NCBI RefSeq assembly: GCF_020176955.2
Contig: NZ_JAIUCZ020000009.1
Span: forward strand, 1-64,000
Length of the DNA stretch: 64,000 nt
Source: Nocardia sp. alder85J
GTDB taxonomy: Bacteria; Actinomycetota; Actinomycetes; Mycobacteriales; Mycobacteriaceae
Reading direction: 5' to 3'
Under the pieces are notes generated by a model. It made no database searches and was not told the DNA's origin. It was given only the letters and a program-made list of their open reading frames with translations. This document shows positions 16,680 through 25,785 of this stretch, one piece after another; position 1 is the stretch's first letter, and the number at the start of each line of letters is the position of its first letter. A program made the position numbers and the translations under genes.

Positions 16680-19541
16680 TCAGAGCGTGAGGGGGTCGGC
16701 GGTGTAGAGGCCGTGCGCGACGCGTGTTTCGTAGCGGGTGAGCGCGTCGTCGGTGTGCGGGCTGTAGTCCTGGACGTCTCCCGCGAGCGTCCGGCAGTTC
16801 CGCAGGGCCGCGTCCAGGCGGGTACGTGCGGCGGCCCGCGCGGTGAGGGTGGTGGCGATGGCGGTGACGGTCGCGCCGGCGCTCGGGTGCGGCTGGTCCG
16901 GCGGTGTCGTGGCGGTGGGGTCGATCGGCAGGCTGCTGTCGGGGTCGACGGGCTCGACGTCGAGATCTTCCGAGTCGATCGCCGGGATGTGGGCGCCGAG
17001 CGCGGCGTCGGGGATCCGGACGCGCAGCCCGGTGTAGGCGTCGACGAGGCCGGGCGAGTCCAGGCCCGGTGCGGCGTCCCGGTCCAGCGGCTTGCCCCAC
17101 AGCGCCTCGGGGACTCCCTGGGCGACCGGGTCCACCACCCAGCCCTGCCGGTGCAGGTCGACGAGGCCGGTGTCCTCGTGGGTGATGGTGACGGTGTGGA
17201 CGGACGCGAGACCTTCGCCCGCCCCGTGCCCCATCGGCCGTACGTTCAGCCCGTCCGTCGCGTCGGAGCTCGCGCCGTTGACGACGACGCTGGTGGACGG
17301 GACCGTGCACGAGGTGGTGAAGACGAAGCCGTGGACCGACACGTGCCACACCGCGCCGGAGCCGGAGTCCGGCGGGCTCGCGGCGCCGCCGTCGGGCGTC
17401 CCCGGAACCGGCAGCAGCCCGGACTCGGCCCGCGCCAGCAGCCGCCCGTCGCCGGGTAACAGTTGCTGCACACACTCGTCCCAGGACAGCGGGGCCGGCG
17501 GTGCCGGATCGCTGCCGAACGACGGGTAGAACTTGACCCCGAAAGGCAGCCGGATCTCCGCTCTGCCGCCGAAGCGGGGCATCCAGATGGCCAGTCCCAC
17601 CGATACTTCCAGTTTCACGGTCACCAGCAGTTTCACCTGGAGCCCGGCGCTGAGCCGCAGCGACGCATTGATGTAGAAGGGATGCCACTGCACCCAGAAA
17701 TCGAAGGAGACGGCGAACCAGCCCTTGATACTCAGCTTCCAGATCTTCAGATCCAGCAGGGTGAACGTCAGGCTCGCGCCGACCGCCATCCCGGAGTTGG
17801 AGAACATCAGGTACGCCTGCCCCGACACGCCCTGCCACTGGTTCTTGCCGTTCGGGGTCCTGGTCGATATTCCGAGCCGTTCCCGGACGTTCGGGTAGTA
17901 ACTCGGGCGGGTGTATCCGACGGGATAACCGCCCGCGGTCAGTACCCATTGGTTCCGATATTCGCCGCCGACGTACACGTAGAGGTCGATCGCGCCGGAG
18001 ATGCTGAGGAAATCCTCGCTGAAGAGGTAGCTGTTGGGCGCGAGCGCGGCGCCGACGGCCACCAGACCCGCCGATACCTCGGCTTCGACGACGGCCTTGA
18101 CCTTGAAGACGTTCCGGAATTCCGACATGTCCAGCGTCCCGATCAGGGCGCCGGCCCATTCTCCGCTGCGCGGGATCGAGACGATCAGCAGCGCCCAGAT
18201 GTCGAACACCTCGACGATGTTCGCCGCGACGCCGACCGCGAACCAGAACGCGCCGTCCTGGGGCGTCACCCATTCGGTGTGGATGTCGCCGTCGGTGCTG
18301 GTGAGGCGGTCCATCACCTCCAGGGGACTGTTCGTGGAGGGGGCCGCCGCGGGCAGCAGCGGGGCCAGGAGCGGGAATTTCAGCACCGTGGCCGGATCGG
18401 GCACCCGGAGTTCGCAATTCATCCCGAAGCCGAAACAGAGGCCGGTGAGCATGACACCGGGAAATACCTCTATACCCTGCGGCGGCGTATTCTCCGCCTC
18501 GGCGGTGAGCCGCAGCAGCAGGAACAGGAAGACCATGGCGAAAGCCGGCGACACGTTCCCCGGATGCGCGCGCGCATAAGCGCCCAGCAGTTCGAAGTTC
18601 AGGCCGGGCATGGACAGGGTCACGCCACCCTCGGCGAGAATGTCGTATTCCGGCCGATCGTGGATCACGGCGAAACCGCCGCCGATCTCGACCGGTTTCC
18701 GCACGAAGTGCAGGCCATATCCTTCGGGCAGGCCCACGACGAGGGAATAGGTGTAGTCCGCATTGGTGGTGAACCCCAGCCGGAGGCCGATCACCTCGAG
18801 GGCGATGCCCTTGTCGCCGGTCTGCGCGTCCTTCCGTTCCGCGGGGTCCGGATCCGCCGCCTTCCCGATCGCCACCGAGCCGTCCACCCACACTTTCAGG
18901 GTGAACAGGCCGCCGTCGTGGGGTTCGTATGTGCAGCCCAGGCGGCGGACGTACAGGCTGCCAACCCCGGAGTCGACGTCCGTCCAGGCCGGGACGGCAT
19001 TCTGCGTCAGATCCGGAACGAAGATCAGGTGCCCCTTGTCGAGCAGCCTGAAGTTGAGAAATGCGCACCCGGGGGTTCTGTCGATACCGGTGAATCTCGT
19101 GGGGAAACGCAACGGAAAGCTCGAATCGAGCGTGGCGAGCATCTCGTCGATCCGGGTCAGGATGTCGGACCCGAATGTACCCGTCGCCAGTCCCGTACCG
19201 CCGTAATCCAGAACGACGTCCCCGTGGTCGGGTACGCTGCCCCCCACCAGCGGCAGATGTCCCAGCCGGTAATCGGTCCGGGCGGCGGACAACGCGATAT
19301 AGCTGGGTTTCTCGTTGGCCATCTGCACGCCGGCGAGCAGGAATACATAATGTTTCTCGTCGTCGTCGGACTGCCCGCAGACCACGAGCGGATCCGAGGG
19401 CGTCAGGCTACCCGTCTGCCGGGTCCTGATCCGCGGCGCGAGCGCCACCGCGGGCATGGAATCGACACCGCTGGGATGAATGTCGTAGTCCGCCAATATC
19501 TCCGCCACCGTGCGCGGGTCCGACGACTCGTTGCCGGTCAT
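16680..19541 (-). CDS. DUF6603-like large protein (953 aa)
   Basis: Starts MTGNESSDPRTVAEILADYD with GGGGGTGG upstream. The middle (about 530-690) has the pattern I associate with DUF6603: GGYPVGYTRPSYYPNV, then KGWFAVSFDFWVQWHPFYIN and alternating amphipathic beta strands (LSAGLQVKLLVTVKLEVSVG). Long stretches (about 250-690) alternate hydrophobic residues in a way that suggests an extended beta-solenoid or beta-barrel-like fold. The C-terminal 150 residues are helical (ATTLTARAAARTRLDAALRN). There is no signal peptide. DUF6603 is of unknown function and my family assignment is from memory of its pattern. Confidence 0.75.
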   Translation of the reverse strand: MTGNESSDPRTVAEILADYDIHPSGVDSMPAVALAPRIRTRQTGSLTPSDPLVVCGQSDDDEKHYVFLLAGVQMANEKPSYIALSAARTDYRLGHLPLVGGSVPDHGDVVLDYGGTGLATGTFGSDILTRIDEMLATLDSSFPLRFPTRFTGIDRTPGCAFLNFRLLDKGHLIFVPDLTQNAVPAWTDVDSGVGSLYVRRLGCTYEPHDGGLFTLKVWVDGSVAIGKAADPDPAERKDAQTGDKGIALEVIGLRLGFTTNADYTYSLVVGLPEGYGLHFVRKPVEIGGGFAVIHDRPEYDILAEGGVTLSMPGLNFELLGAYARAHPGNVSPAFAMVFLFLLLRLTAEAENTPPQGIEVFPGVMLTGLCFGFGMNCELRVPDPATVLKFPLLAPLLPAAAPSTNSPLEVMDRLTSTDGDIHTEWVTPQDGAFWFAVGVAANIVEVFDIWALLIVSIPRSGEWAGALIGTLDMSEFRNVFKVKAVVEAEVSAGLVAVGAALAPNSYLFSEDFLSISGAIDLYVYVGGEYRNQWVLTAGGYPVGYTRPSYYPNVRERLGISTRTPNGKNQWQGVSGQAYLMFSNSGMAVGASLTFTLLDLKIWKLSIKGWFAVSFDFWVQWHPFYINASLRLSAGLQVKLLVTVKLEVSVGLAIWMPRFGGRAEIRLPFGVKFYPSFGSDPAPPAPLSWDECVQQLLPGDGRLLARAESGLLPVPGTPDGGAASPPDSGSGAVWHVSVHGFVFTTSCTVPSTSVVVNGASSDATDGLNVRPMGHGAGEGLASVHTVTITHEDTGLVDLHRQGWVVDPVAQGVPEALWGKPLDRDAAPGLDSPGLVDAYTGLRVRIPDAALGAHIPAIDSEDLDVEPVDPDSSLPIDPTATTPPDQPHPSAGATVTAIATTLTARAAARTRLDAALRNCRTLAGDVQDYSPHTDDALTRYETRVAHGLYTADPLTL

Positions 19542-19553
19542 GTCCCACCCCCT

Positions 19554-21128
19554 TCAGCCGATTTCGACGGTGATGCGGGCGGCGCCGTTGCCTCCGGGTT
19601 CGCCGCCGTCTCGCGCGTCGCCGCCGCGGCCGCCGAATCCCGCGCTCTCGTTGAGCGGTGCGTACGGGGTGCGTGGGTCGCTGTCGGCGGACGGTTCGAA
19701 AACGGCGCTCTCGGGATAGTGGCTCGGGCCCTGGGCGCCGCCACCGCCACCGCCAGAGCCGGTGTCCCCGCCGCCCCCGCCCTCACCGCCGGTACCGCCG
19801 GTGCCCTCACCTCGATAGCCGCGGCCGCCGCCGCCCCCGCCGCCCCCACCGTCGCCCTCGTAGCCGCCGCTGCCCCCGTCACCTCGGGAGCCGCCCGCGC
19901 CGCCTTCACTGCCGCCGCCGTCGGAACCGGTGCCGTCGGCGCTGCTGCCGACACCACCGCTGCCCCCGCCGCCGCCGAGGTTGCCGCCCGAACCGTCGCC
20001 ACCGTCGCCCCCGCCGCCATGACCACCGTCGCCGCCGTAGCCGTCGTAGGTGCCGTCGCCGCCCCCGCCGCCGCCACCCCCGCCACCACCGGCGACGAGG
20101 ATGGGATCCTGCGCGGGGTAGCAGGTGTAATCGCCCGGTCCGCCGATGTGGACGGTGACCGGGCCGGAGGGCGCGGTAGTGAGGACATATTTGAGATAGG
20201 CGCCCGCGCCGCCGTCGCCACCGACATTGCCGGCGGCGCCGTATCCGGAGCCGCCCGTGCCACCGGTCCCGCCGGTGCCCCACAATTCGATGGTGATCCG
20301 CGATACATTCGCCGGGGTGGAAAACGGATGGTCGCCCGGTTCGGTGAAGATGACCGTGTAATTCGCCGGCTCCTGGGTGCTGGGGACGACGGCGCACACC
20401 GCAGGGCCGTTACTGATATACGCGCGGTCCAGGTAGGTGCCGTCGCCGCCGTCGATGACGGTGGCGGCCCAGGCGACCTTGTCGGTGAATTCGTGCGGCA
20501 GGTCGGGCCAGGCGTCGCGAATACTCGGCACGGTGCCGTCGCCGCCGGAATTCTTCCAATGATCCGGTTCGAATTCCAGATCGTCGACCGATTCACAATC
20601 GGTATCGTGGAAGAACCAGAGCTTGCGATCCCGGACGGAATACAGGGACGCCGTCACCGACTCGAAGGGGAATTCCTTGCCCCCACCGTCGTCGAAATCG
20701 TACCCGAATACGCTCGCGATGGTCCGGGCCTGGGTGTCGGTATCGAGTTCCTGTGAAGTGGGTTTCGCGACCGATACCCGGTAACAATTCGCGCCCTGGA
20801 ACAGGTAGACCTTGGACGCGCTTTCGAAGCACAACGCGGCGTCCAGCGGTTTCGTGCCGTCGAGGCCGTGCGGGTTGTCGGGGGTGAAGATGCTCGAGCC
20901 GCCCAGCAGGTCGAACAGTGATCCGCTGTCGAGGGGCTGGTCGCCGAGCCACGGTTTCCCCTGCTCGGTGGCCCACGCATAGCGTTCGTACCGAACTCCG
21001 TCGGCGCCGTTTCCGTTGCCGGACAGGAAGTAGACGCTCGGCGGCACGGTCGCGCCGTGGGTACTGGGGTCGGCATTCTGCCAGGGGGTGTGAAAAGACG
21101 CCGAGAATGCGGCATCATAGGATTTCAT
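19554..21128 (-). CDS. hemopexin-like repeats plus glycine-rich tail-fibre-like domain
   Basis: The 524-aa protein starts MKSYDAAFSASFHTPW; this ATG is preferred over a GTG 15 nt upstream because GGAGGG sits 7 nt before it. Residues about 30-245 hold three or four hemopexin-like units (AALCFESASKVYLFQGANCY; SLYSVRDRKLWFFHD). From about 250, NYTVIFTEPGDHPFSTP and ITIELWGTGG open a glycine-rich domain of the type found in phage tail fibres and adhesins. Gly-rich blocks with short acidic spacers fill about 330-480, and the protein ends ARITVEIG, closing the sandwich. It has no signal peptide. It is probably a binding component; it is the first gene of the operon. Confidence 0.8.
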   Translation of the reverse strand: MKSYDAAFSASFHTPWQNADPSTHGATVPPSVYFLSGNGNGADGVRYERYAWATEQGKPWLGDQPLDSGSLFDLLGGSSIFTPDNPHGLDGTKPLDAALCFESASKVYLFQGANCYRVSVAKPTSQELDTDTQARTIASVFGYDFDDGGGKEFPFESVTASLYSVRDRKLWFFHDTDCESVDDLEFEPDHWKNSGGDGTVPSIRDAWPDLPHEFTDKVAWAATVIDGGDGTYLDRAYISNGPAVCAVVPSTQEPANYTVIFTEPGDHPFSTPANVSRITIELWGTGGTGGTGGSGYGAAGNVGGDGGAGAYLKYVLTTAPSGPVTVHIGGPGDYTCYPAQDPILVAGGGGGGGGGGGDGTYDGYGGDGGHGGGGDGGDGSGGNLGGGGGSGGVGSSADGTGSDGGGSEGGAGGSRGDGGSGGYEGDGGGGGGGGGRGYRGEGTGGTGGEGGGGGDTGSGGGGGGAQGPSHYPESAVFEPSADSDPRTPYAPLNESAGFGGRGGDARDGGEPGGNGAARITVEIG

Positions 21129-21344
21129 ATCGATACCCTCCACGAGAACTGGAGTTTCGCTTTCGCCAGGTACCGGACGATCCGCACCCGTGCGGCCTTA
21201 GGGCCGGCTGCGCGATACTGTCCGGGGAAGAATTCCGGAAAACCTGCTCGCAGGAATTCCCACATCGTCGGTGTCTTGTGCCGGGAATGGTGACCGAATC
21301 TGGAATCTATGAGTTCCGACCCTTGCTGTCCGCAATTGCATCCT

Positions 21345-21373
21345 ACATTACACAGGCATATCGGGCGCGTCAA
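21345..21373 (-). promoter_or_regulatory. candidate promoter of the six-gene operon
   Basis: On the minus strand TTGACG (21368-21373) and TAATGT (21345-21350) are separated by exactly 17 bp, a good vegetative-type promoter. It would start transcription near 21338 and leave a leader of about 210 nt before the first ATG at 21128. This is the only well-spaced pair I see upstream of the operon. Confidence 0.45.
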
Positions 21374-21650
21374 TCCCCCTGGCGCGTCCGACATTCAGGG
21401 TACCGACCGGTCGCCATCGGTGCGCCATTCACCCCGTATTCACCGGGCAATTGATGATGAATTCGGATCGCGTTCCCGAAGTTTGAAAAATACCATATGG
21501 TTTCGATTTCGTATTCCGCGGGGCCGGTGTGACTACGGATCGTTTCTGCCGGGACACATGGCCGTCCCGCGCACCGCACCGGCGGCTCGTACCATTGTGG
21601 TAGCGGAACGATGAGGGCACAGGAATCCCTTCTCTCTTCGGAGCGGCATA
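21374..21650. other. intergenic segment between operon promoter and IS630 copy 2
   Basis: About 280 bases, locally AT-richer than the surroundings (for example near 21470-21510). I find no convincing gene or RNA. The TA at 21649-21650 is the probable IS630 target dinucleotide. Confidence 0.5.
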
Positions 21651-22720
21651 TTGACCTGAAACGTGTTGATTGACCGTCGCGGTCGTCGGGTGTGGGCGAT
21701 GATCTTCGGGTGGGCATGCGCAGGCTCTCACCGCCGCAGCAGGAGGCGTTGGGCAAGCGTGTGATGGGCGCGATCCGGGATGGGATGCCGACCTCGGAGG
21801 CGACTCGGGTGTTCGGGGTGTCGCGGGGATCGATTCGTAACTGGCGCAACCGATTCGCCGAGGGTGGTGCCGAGGGGCTGAACTCGGGTCGTCCCGGTCG
21901 CAGGATCGGTGAGCAGACCAAGCTGTCGCCGGACCGGGCGCTGGCGCTGGTAACGGCGATCGTCGACTTCGAGCCCGAGGTGCTGGATCTGGGGGGCAAA
22001 CTGTGGACCCTCCGAAAGGTCGTGGCCCTCGCGCATCGGCTGTCCGGGGTGTCGTTCACCGAGCAGGGGATGGGAAAGCTGTTGCGCTGCATGGGTTTCA
22101 CCTTCCAGCGGCCGGACCGCGGAGCGATCGGGGCAGACCCGGAGGCGATGCGCGGGTGGGTCGAGGTCACCTACCCCGCCCTGCGCGAACGCGCCCGGTC
22201 CGAAGGCGCGGTGATCCTGTTCGGCGACCAGGTCGGCGTGCGCAGCGACCAGCTGTCCGGGCACACCTGGGGCCGCAAGGGGCAGACCCCGGTGGTCAAA
22301 CGCACCGGAAACCGCTTCTCGCTCAACGCGATGTCGACCATATCCACCCGCGGCGAACTGCACTTCACAGTGTTCCACGGCACCTTCGACGCCGCCGGAT
22401 TACTCGCGTTCTGCACCCGGCTGCTCAACCACTTCGACACCAAGATCCACCTGGTCGTCGACGGCCACCCCGCCCACCGCGCCAAGACCGTGAAAACCTG
22501 GGCCGCCGACCACGCCGACCACATCGAACTGCACCACCTGCCCGCCTACGCCCCGCACCTCAACCCCGGCGAACTGGTCAACGCCGACCTCAAACGCACC
22601 CTCGCCGACAAGACCATCACCACCCGCGACCAACTCGGAAACGAGGTCCGCTCCTTCTTCCACCGCGTCCAGAAGCTCCCCGACCACATCCGCGCCTACT
22701 TCCGGGTCTGTCCAGTTTCA
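21651..22720 (+). mobile_element. IS630-family element, copy 2
   Basis: Begins TTGACCTGAAACGTG directly after TA. Its right end reaches only CCAGTTTCA before the ISL3 terminal repeat starts at 22721, where the mirror of its left terminus would continue GGTCAA. ISL3 therefore inserted a few bases inside the right end. Orientation is opposite to copy 1, and the two copies enclose 6727-21650. Confidence 0.85.
21692..22720 (+). CDS. IS630 family transposase (3' end fused into ISL3)
   Basis: The reading frame is uninterrupted from GTG 21692 through the element. Residues about 10-60 form the HTH (RVFGVSRGSIRNWRNRF). The DDE domain follows, with Asp in ILFGDQVGV, Asp in LVVDGHPAHRAK and the Asn-Pro-Glu-like LNPGELVNAD. 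The natural C-terminus would lie within the last bases of the element. ISL3 insertion replaces it, so the frame continues to 22855 with foreign residues. The catalytic core is complete, so the protein may still be active and could act on both copies. Confidence 0.85.
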
Positions 22721-24339
22721 GGCTCTGTCTCACTTTCGGTGGTAGCGCGTGGTGGGGTAGAACTACCTGTTCGTGGGTGTTGTGAATATCCCTGTGGGAG
22801 TGGTGTTTTCGGGTCTGTCGCCGTTGATCGTGGAGGATGTGGCGGTCGAGGATGATCGCGTTGTGGTGCAGGCGAGAACTGCGGGCGGCGTGGTCGCCTG
22901 CCCGGTCTGCGGGGCGGAATCAGGCAGGGTCCACGGGTATCACCTGCGGACGGCGACCGATCTGCCGCTGGATGGCCGGCAGGTCGTCGTCCGCGTGCGG
23001 GTCCGGCGGCTCGTCTGCCCGACACCGTTGTGCCAGAACACTTTTCGTGAGCAGATACCAGGTGTCCTCGAACGCTACCAGCGCCGCACCACACGCTTGA
23101 CCGGCCAGGTGCGGGCGGTCGTGCGGGAGCTGGCCGGACGAGCCGGAACCAGGCTGCTGAAGAAGCTGGCCATCGTGTTGTCGCGGCATACCGCGATACG
23201 GGTGCTGCTGGGTATTCCGCTACCCGCGCGGCCGGTGCCGGCCGCGGTGAGCGTGGACGATTTCGCCGTGCGACGCCGGCACCGGTATTGCACCGTGGTG
23301 ATCGATCCGGTCACCCACGACCGCATAGACGTGCTGGCCGACCGCAAAGCCGACACCCTGGCCGCGTGGCTGACCGAGCATCCGGAGGTTCAGGTCGTCG
23401 TCCGGGACGGCTCCACCACTTATGCCGAGGCCGTGCGCCGGGCCAATCCTGCCGCGACCCAGGTCAGCGACCGCTGGCACCTGTGGCACGGACTCGCGCA
23501 GGTGGTCGAGAAGACCGTCGTCGCCCACAGTGCCTGCTGGTCCCCGGCTGCACCGAAGTATCGGCAGCTCAAAGGCGGTGCCACCACGCTGCAACGGTGG
23601 CAGGCCGTGCACGAGCTACTCGATCAGGGGATCGGACTGCTGGACTGCTCACGGCGGCTGGGCATCTCGCTGAACACCGTCGAACGCTACGCCCGGGCGC
23701 CCGAACCGCAGCGTCTGAGGCGCCCGCCGCAATACCGTCCGTGTCTGGTCGATCCCTACCGCGACCATATGCGCGCCCGCCGTGCCGCCGATCCCGGGGT
23801 TCCCGTCCTGCAGTTGCTCGCCGAGATCAAGGCCCTCGGCTACACCGGCGGGCAGAACCTGCTCTACCGCTACGTCAGCCAAGGCCGCCTCGACGGTGAC
23901 CGGATCACGATCTCACCCAAGCGCGTCGCCGGCTGGATCCTCACCCGACCGGCAGACCTTCCCGACGCACGCCGCGCCCACCTCGGCACGATCACCGCCG
24001 CGTGCCCGGAAATGACCGCCCTGGCCGAACTGGTCCATGAATTCGCCCAGCTCATGACCGAACGGCGTGGCAGCGACCTCGACAGCTGGGCCAAGCAGGT
24101 CCGCGAGGCGGGCCTGACCGAGTTCACCGGGTTCCTCACCGGCTTGGACCAGGACCACGACGCTGCCGTCGCCGGGCTGACCCTGCCCTACAGCAACGGT
24201 CCCTGCGAAGGCATCAACACGAAAACGAAGCTGATCAAACGCCAAATGTATGGTCGGGCAGGCTTTTCGCTGCTCCGACACCGAATCCTGTTGGGGTAGG
24301 ACAGGTTAGATCGACTACCACCGAAAGTGAGACAGAGCC
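22721..24339 (+). mobile_element. ISL3-family element
   Basis: Perfect 25-bp terminal inverted repeats lie at 22721-22745 and 24315-24339 (outer part GGCTCTGTCTCACTTTCGG). It encodes one transposase. No 8-bp target duplication is seen: the left flank is IS630 and the right flank a tyrosine integrase. A second partial copy of the right terminus (17 bp) follows at 24340-24356. Confidence 0.85.
22773..24299 (+). CDS. ISL3 family transposase
   Basis: An intact 508-aa protein from a GTG start. An N-terminal zinc ribbon (CPVCGAESGRVHGYHLR, with further Cys in CPTPLCQNTF) binds the element ends. An HTH-like segment follows, then the DDE domain: Asp in VSVDDFAVRR (about 162), Asp in VVVRDGSTTYAEA, and Glu in SNGPCEGINTKTKLIKRQMY near the C-terminus. 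Length and motif order are normal for the family, and no frameshift is seen. It is the youngest-looking insertion in the region. Confidence 0.92.
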   Translation: MGVVNIPVGVVFSGLSPLIVEDVAVEDDRVVVQARTAGGVVACPVCGAESGRVHGYHLRTATDLPLDGRQVVVRVRVRRLVCPTPLCQNTFREQIPGVLERYQRRTTRLTGQVRAVVRELAGRAGTRLLKKLAIVLSRHTAIRVLLGIPLPARPVPAAVSVDDFAVRRRHRYCTVVIDPVTHDRIDVLADRKADTLAAWLTEHPEVQVVVRDGSTTYAEAVRRANPAATQVSDRWHLWHGLAQVVEKTVVAHSACWSPAAPKYRQLKGGATTLQRWQAVHELLDQGIGLLDCSRRLGISLNTVERYARAPEPQRLRRPPQYRPCLVDPYRDHMRARRAADPGVPVLQLLAEIKALGYTGGQNLLYRYVSQGRLDGDRITISPKRVAGWILTRPADLPDARRAHLGTITAACPEMTALAELVHEFAQLMTERRGSDLDSWAKQVREAGLTEFTGFLTGLDQDHDAAVAGLTLPYSNGPCEGINTKTKLIKRQMYGRAGFSLLRHRILLG

Positions 24340-24356
24340 GAAAGTGAGACAGAGCC
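24340..24356. repeat. duplicated partial ISL3 terminus
   Basis: GAAAGTGAGACAGAGCC at 24340-24356 exactly repeats 24323-24339, the outer part of the ISL3 right terminus. A tandem extra terminus suggests an earlier insertion or an aberrant transposition or deletion event. Confidence 0.7.
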
Positions 24357-24816
24357 TTTTGATGGTGGAGGGTTTGCCGCCGTCCTCGATCCATTGCACG
24401 ACCGCTCGATCGATCAGGCCCGCGGTCAGCGCGACGACTTCGAGGTGTCCCAGGGTTGGTACTACTCGCAATCGCCATCCGGACATGTAGGGGTCCAGGG
24501 TTTTTGCTTCCAGGCCTCGCAGTGCAAGGTCCATATGGCTGGTGCCGTAGTCGGTCAAGGTGACGGTCGCGTCGATCGGTGTGATGCCGCGCTGTGCCAG
24601 CGCGGTCATCCTTCGGGTCCAGTCCTCGGCGGTCTCCTTGGTCTCGAACGAGACCGATTTCGAGTCCCGGGCGCCGGTGACCGGATTCTTCCAGCGGGCG
24701 CGAGCGCGGAACGGCTTGCCGCTGCGAGACCGTTCGAGGACCTCGATGTCCACCGACAGTGTGATGCCGAGTGGAAGCTGCGCGGGAACGGTCATGCCGC
24801 ACTCGCTTTCCCGCAT
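24357..24816 (-). pseudogene. tyrosine site-specific integrase, truncated
   Basis: About 150 N-terminal residues remain: an arm-binding-like beta region (FRARARWKNPVTGARDSKSV) and the helical core-binding domain (ETAEDWTRRMTALAQRGITP ... RAVVQWIEDGGKPSTIK). The frame then enters the ISL3 terminus, so the catalytic domain with R, HxxR and Tyr is absent. Either ATG 24816 or ATG 24795 could be the start. Its position next to an excisionase gene and a tRNA-Pro marks it as the integrase of the island to its left. Confidence 0.8.
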
Positions 24817-24835
24817 GCGCTGACGGCCGCTGCGG

Positions 24836-25060
24836 TTACGGTCCCGGCTGAATGTGGCGGGCTGCCAGGAATGTTTCGAGATCGCTTTCGGGGTACATCA
24901 CCACGCGGTCGGACAGGGGGATGAAGCCCGGGCCTCGAACCGGTTCTGCACGCCGCCAGCGACGGACTGTGGAGGCATCCACATGGAGTAGTTTCGCGAC
25001 CTCGCTTGTCGTGTACATCCGTTGGGTCAGTAGGCGGGATTCGGGATCCGATGCTGTCAT
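24836..25060 (-). CDS. xis: excisionase-like HTH (MerR-type) DNA-binding protein
   Basis: A 74-aa protein starting MTASDPESRLLTQ; AGGAGG lies 6 nt upstream. It contains a single winged helix, MYTTSEVAKLLHVDASTVRR followed by WRR, and a wing ending YPESDLETFL, as in the excisionase/MerR-like regulators of actinobacterial integrative elements. It lies 20-40 bp before the integrase in the same direction, the usual xis-int order. Intact in sequence, but its integrase partner is destroyed. Confidence 0.8.
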   Translation of the reverse strand: MTASDPESRLLTQRMYTTSEVAKLLHVDASTVRRWRRAEPVRGPGFIPLSDRVVMYPESDLETFLAARHIQPGP

Positions 25061-25480
25061 TGGGGGCCTCCTGACGGCCGAATGCGCGGGCACGCGCCGG
25101 ACTGCCAGGCGCGCAACGGGTTCGCCGGTCCACGTCCGCTGCTTCCGGAATACCGGCCTCGATTGTCCATGGATCGTGGCGACGGCCGGTCGAGGTGGGA
25201 TCGATGGTCACCGAGGCCGGCGAACCTGAACCGGTGGTCCCCACGCTATCGACACCGGAAACCGTAGGGCAATCGTTCAGCAAATTGGATTGTGGGGAGT
25301 TGTCGGCCTCGGTGACAGCCCATGTGGCGCGTTTCGGAGTTGCCTGCCGGCCAGTGCCGCACCCGGCCTGCACCCTGTGTGCCACGTCACACCTGACGTG
25401 CCCGGTGTGCCCTGGGTTTGCCGGCTGGTCCACAACTGGTCCACAGCCGAGTCCCGCGCCGCCTTCCGGGAGAGACACAG
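25061..25480. other. gene-free stretch before tRNA-Pro
   Basis: About 420 bases. Open frames on both strands here lack ribosome binding sites and protein-like composition. This is where the integrative element's attachment junction would be expected on the tRNA side. Confidence 0.5.
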
Positions 25481-25512
25481 AAACCCCTCCTGACCAGGTC
25501 AGGAGGGGTTTT
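25481..25512 (-). terminator. rho-independent terminator downstream of tRNA-Pro
   Basis: A 15-bp perfect stem (AAACCCCTCCTGACC and its complement, 25481-25495 and 25497-25511) with a one-base loop core, flanked by A and T runs so that it can act in both directions. It follows the minus-strand tRNA by 4-5 nt. Confidence 0.8.
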
Positions 25513-25516
25513 GCGA

Positions 25517-25593
<77 letters not shown>

Positions 25594-25785
25594 CTACCCC
25601 CGCTCCGCGGGTGCTCGATGAGATTACCCCATGCCCCCAGTGCTGAACCAAATCGCCACGATATCGGGGGTGCGGGTGAGTCGGAGCGCCTGCAAGTGGT
25701 CATTACCGAACTCCGACTGGCCGACGAGGTACAGCGGGCAAAGGAGCAGTGGGCCGGGTACAACCGCTCTCGACGGTCTGGACCG

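Noticed and set aside
19740..20110. PE-PGRS-like or low-complexity gene because of the glycine-rich tract
   Set aside because: No PE domain, and the tract lies inside a larger gene with hemopexin-like repeats and a tail-fibre-type domain frame on both sides.
21125..21394. 89-codon minus-strand ORF upstream of the hemopexin-like gene
   Set aside because: It overlaps the predicted promoter and leader, overlaps the next start in another frame, and lacks a ribosome binding site and codon bias.
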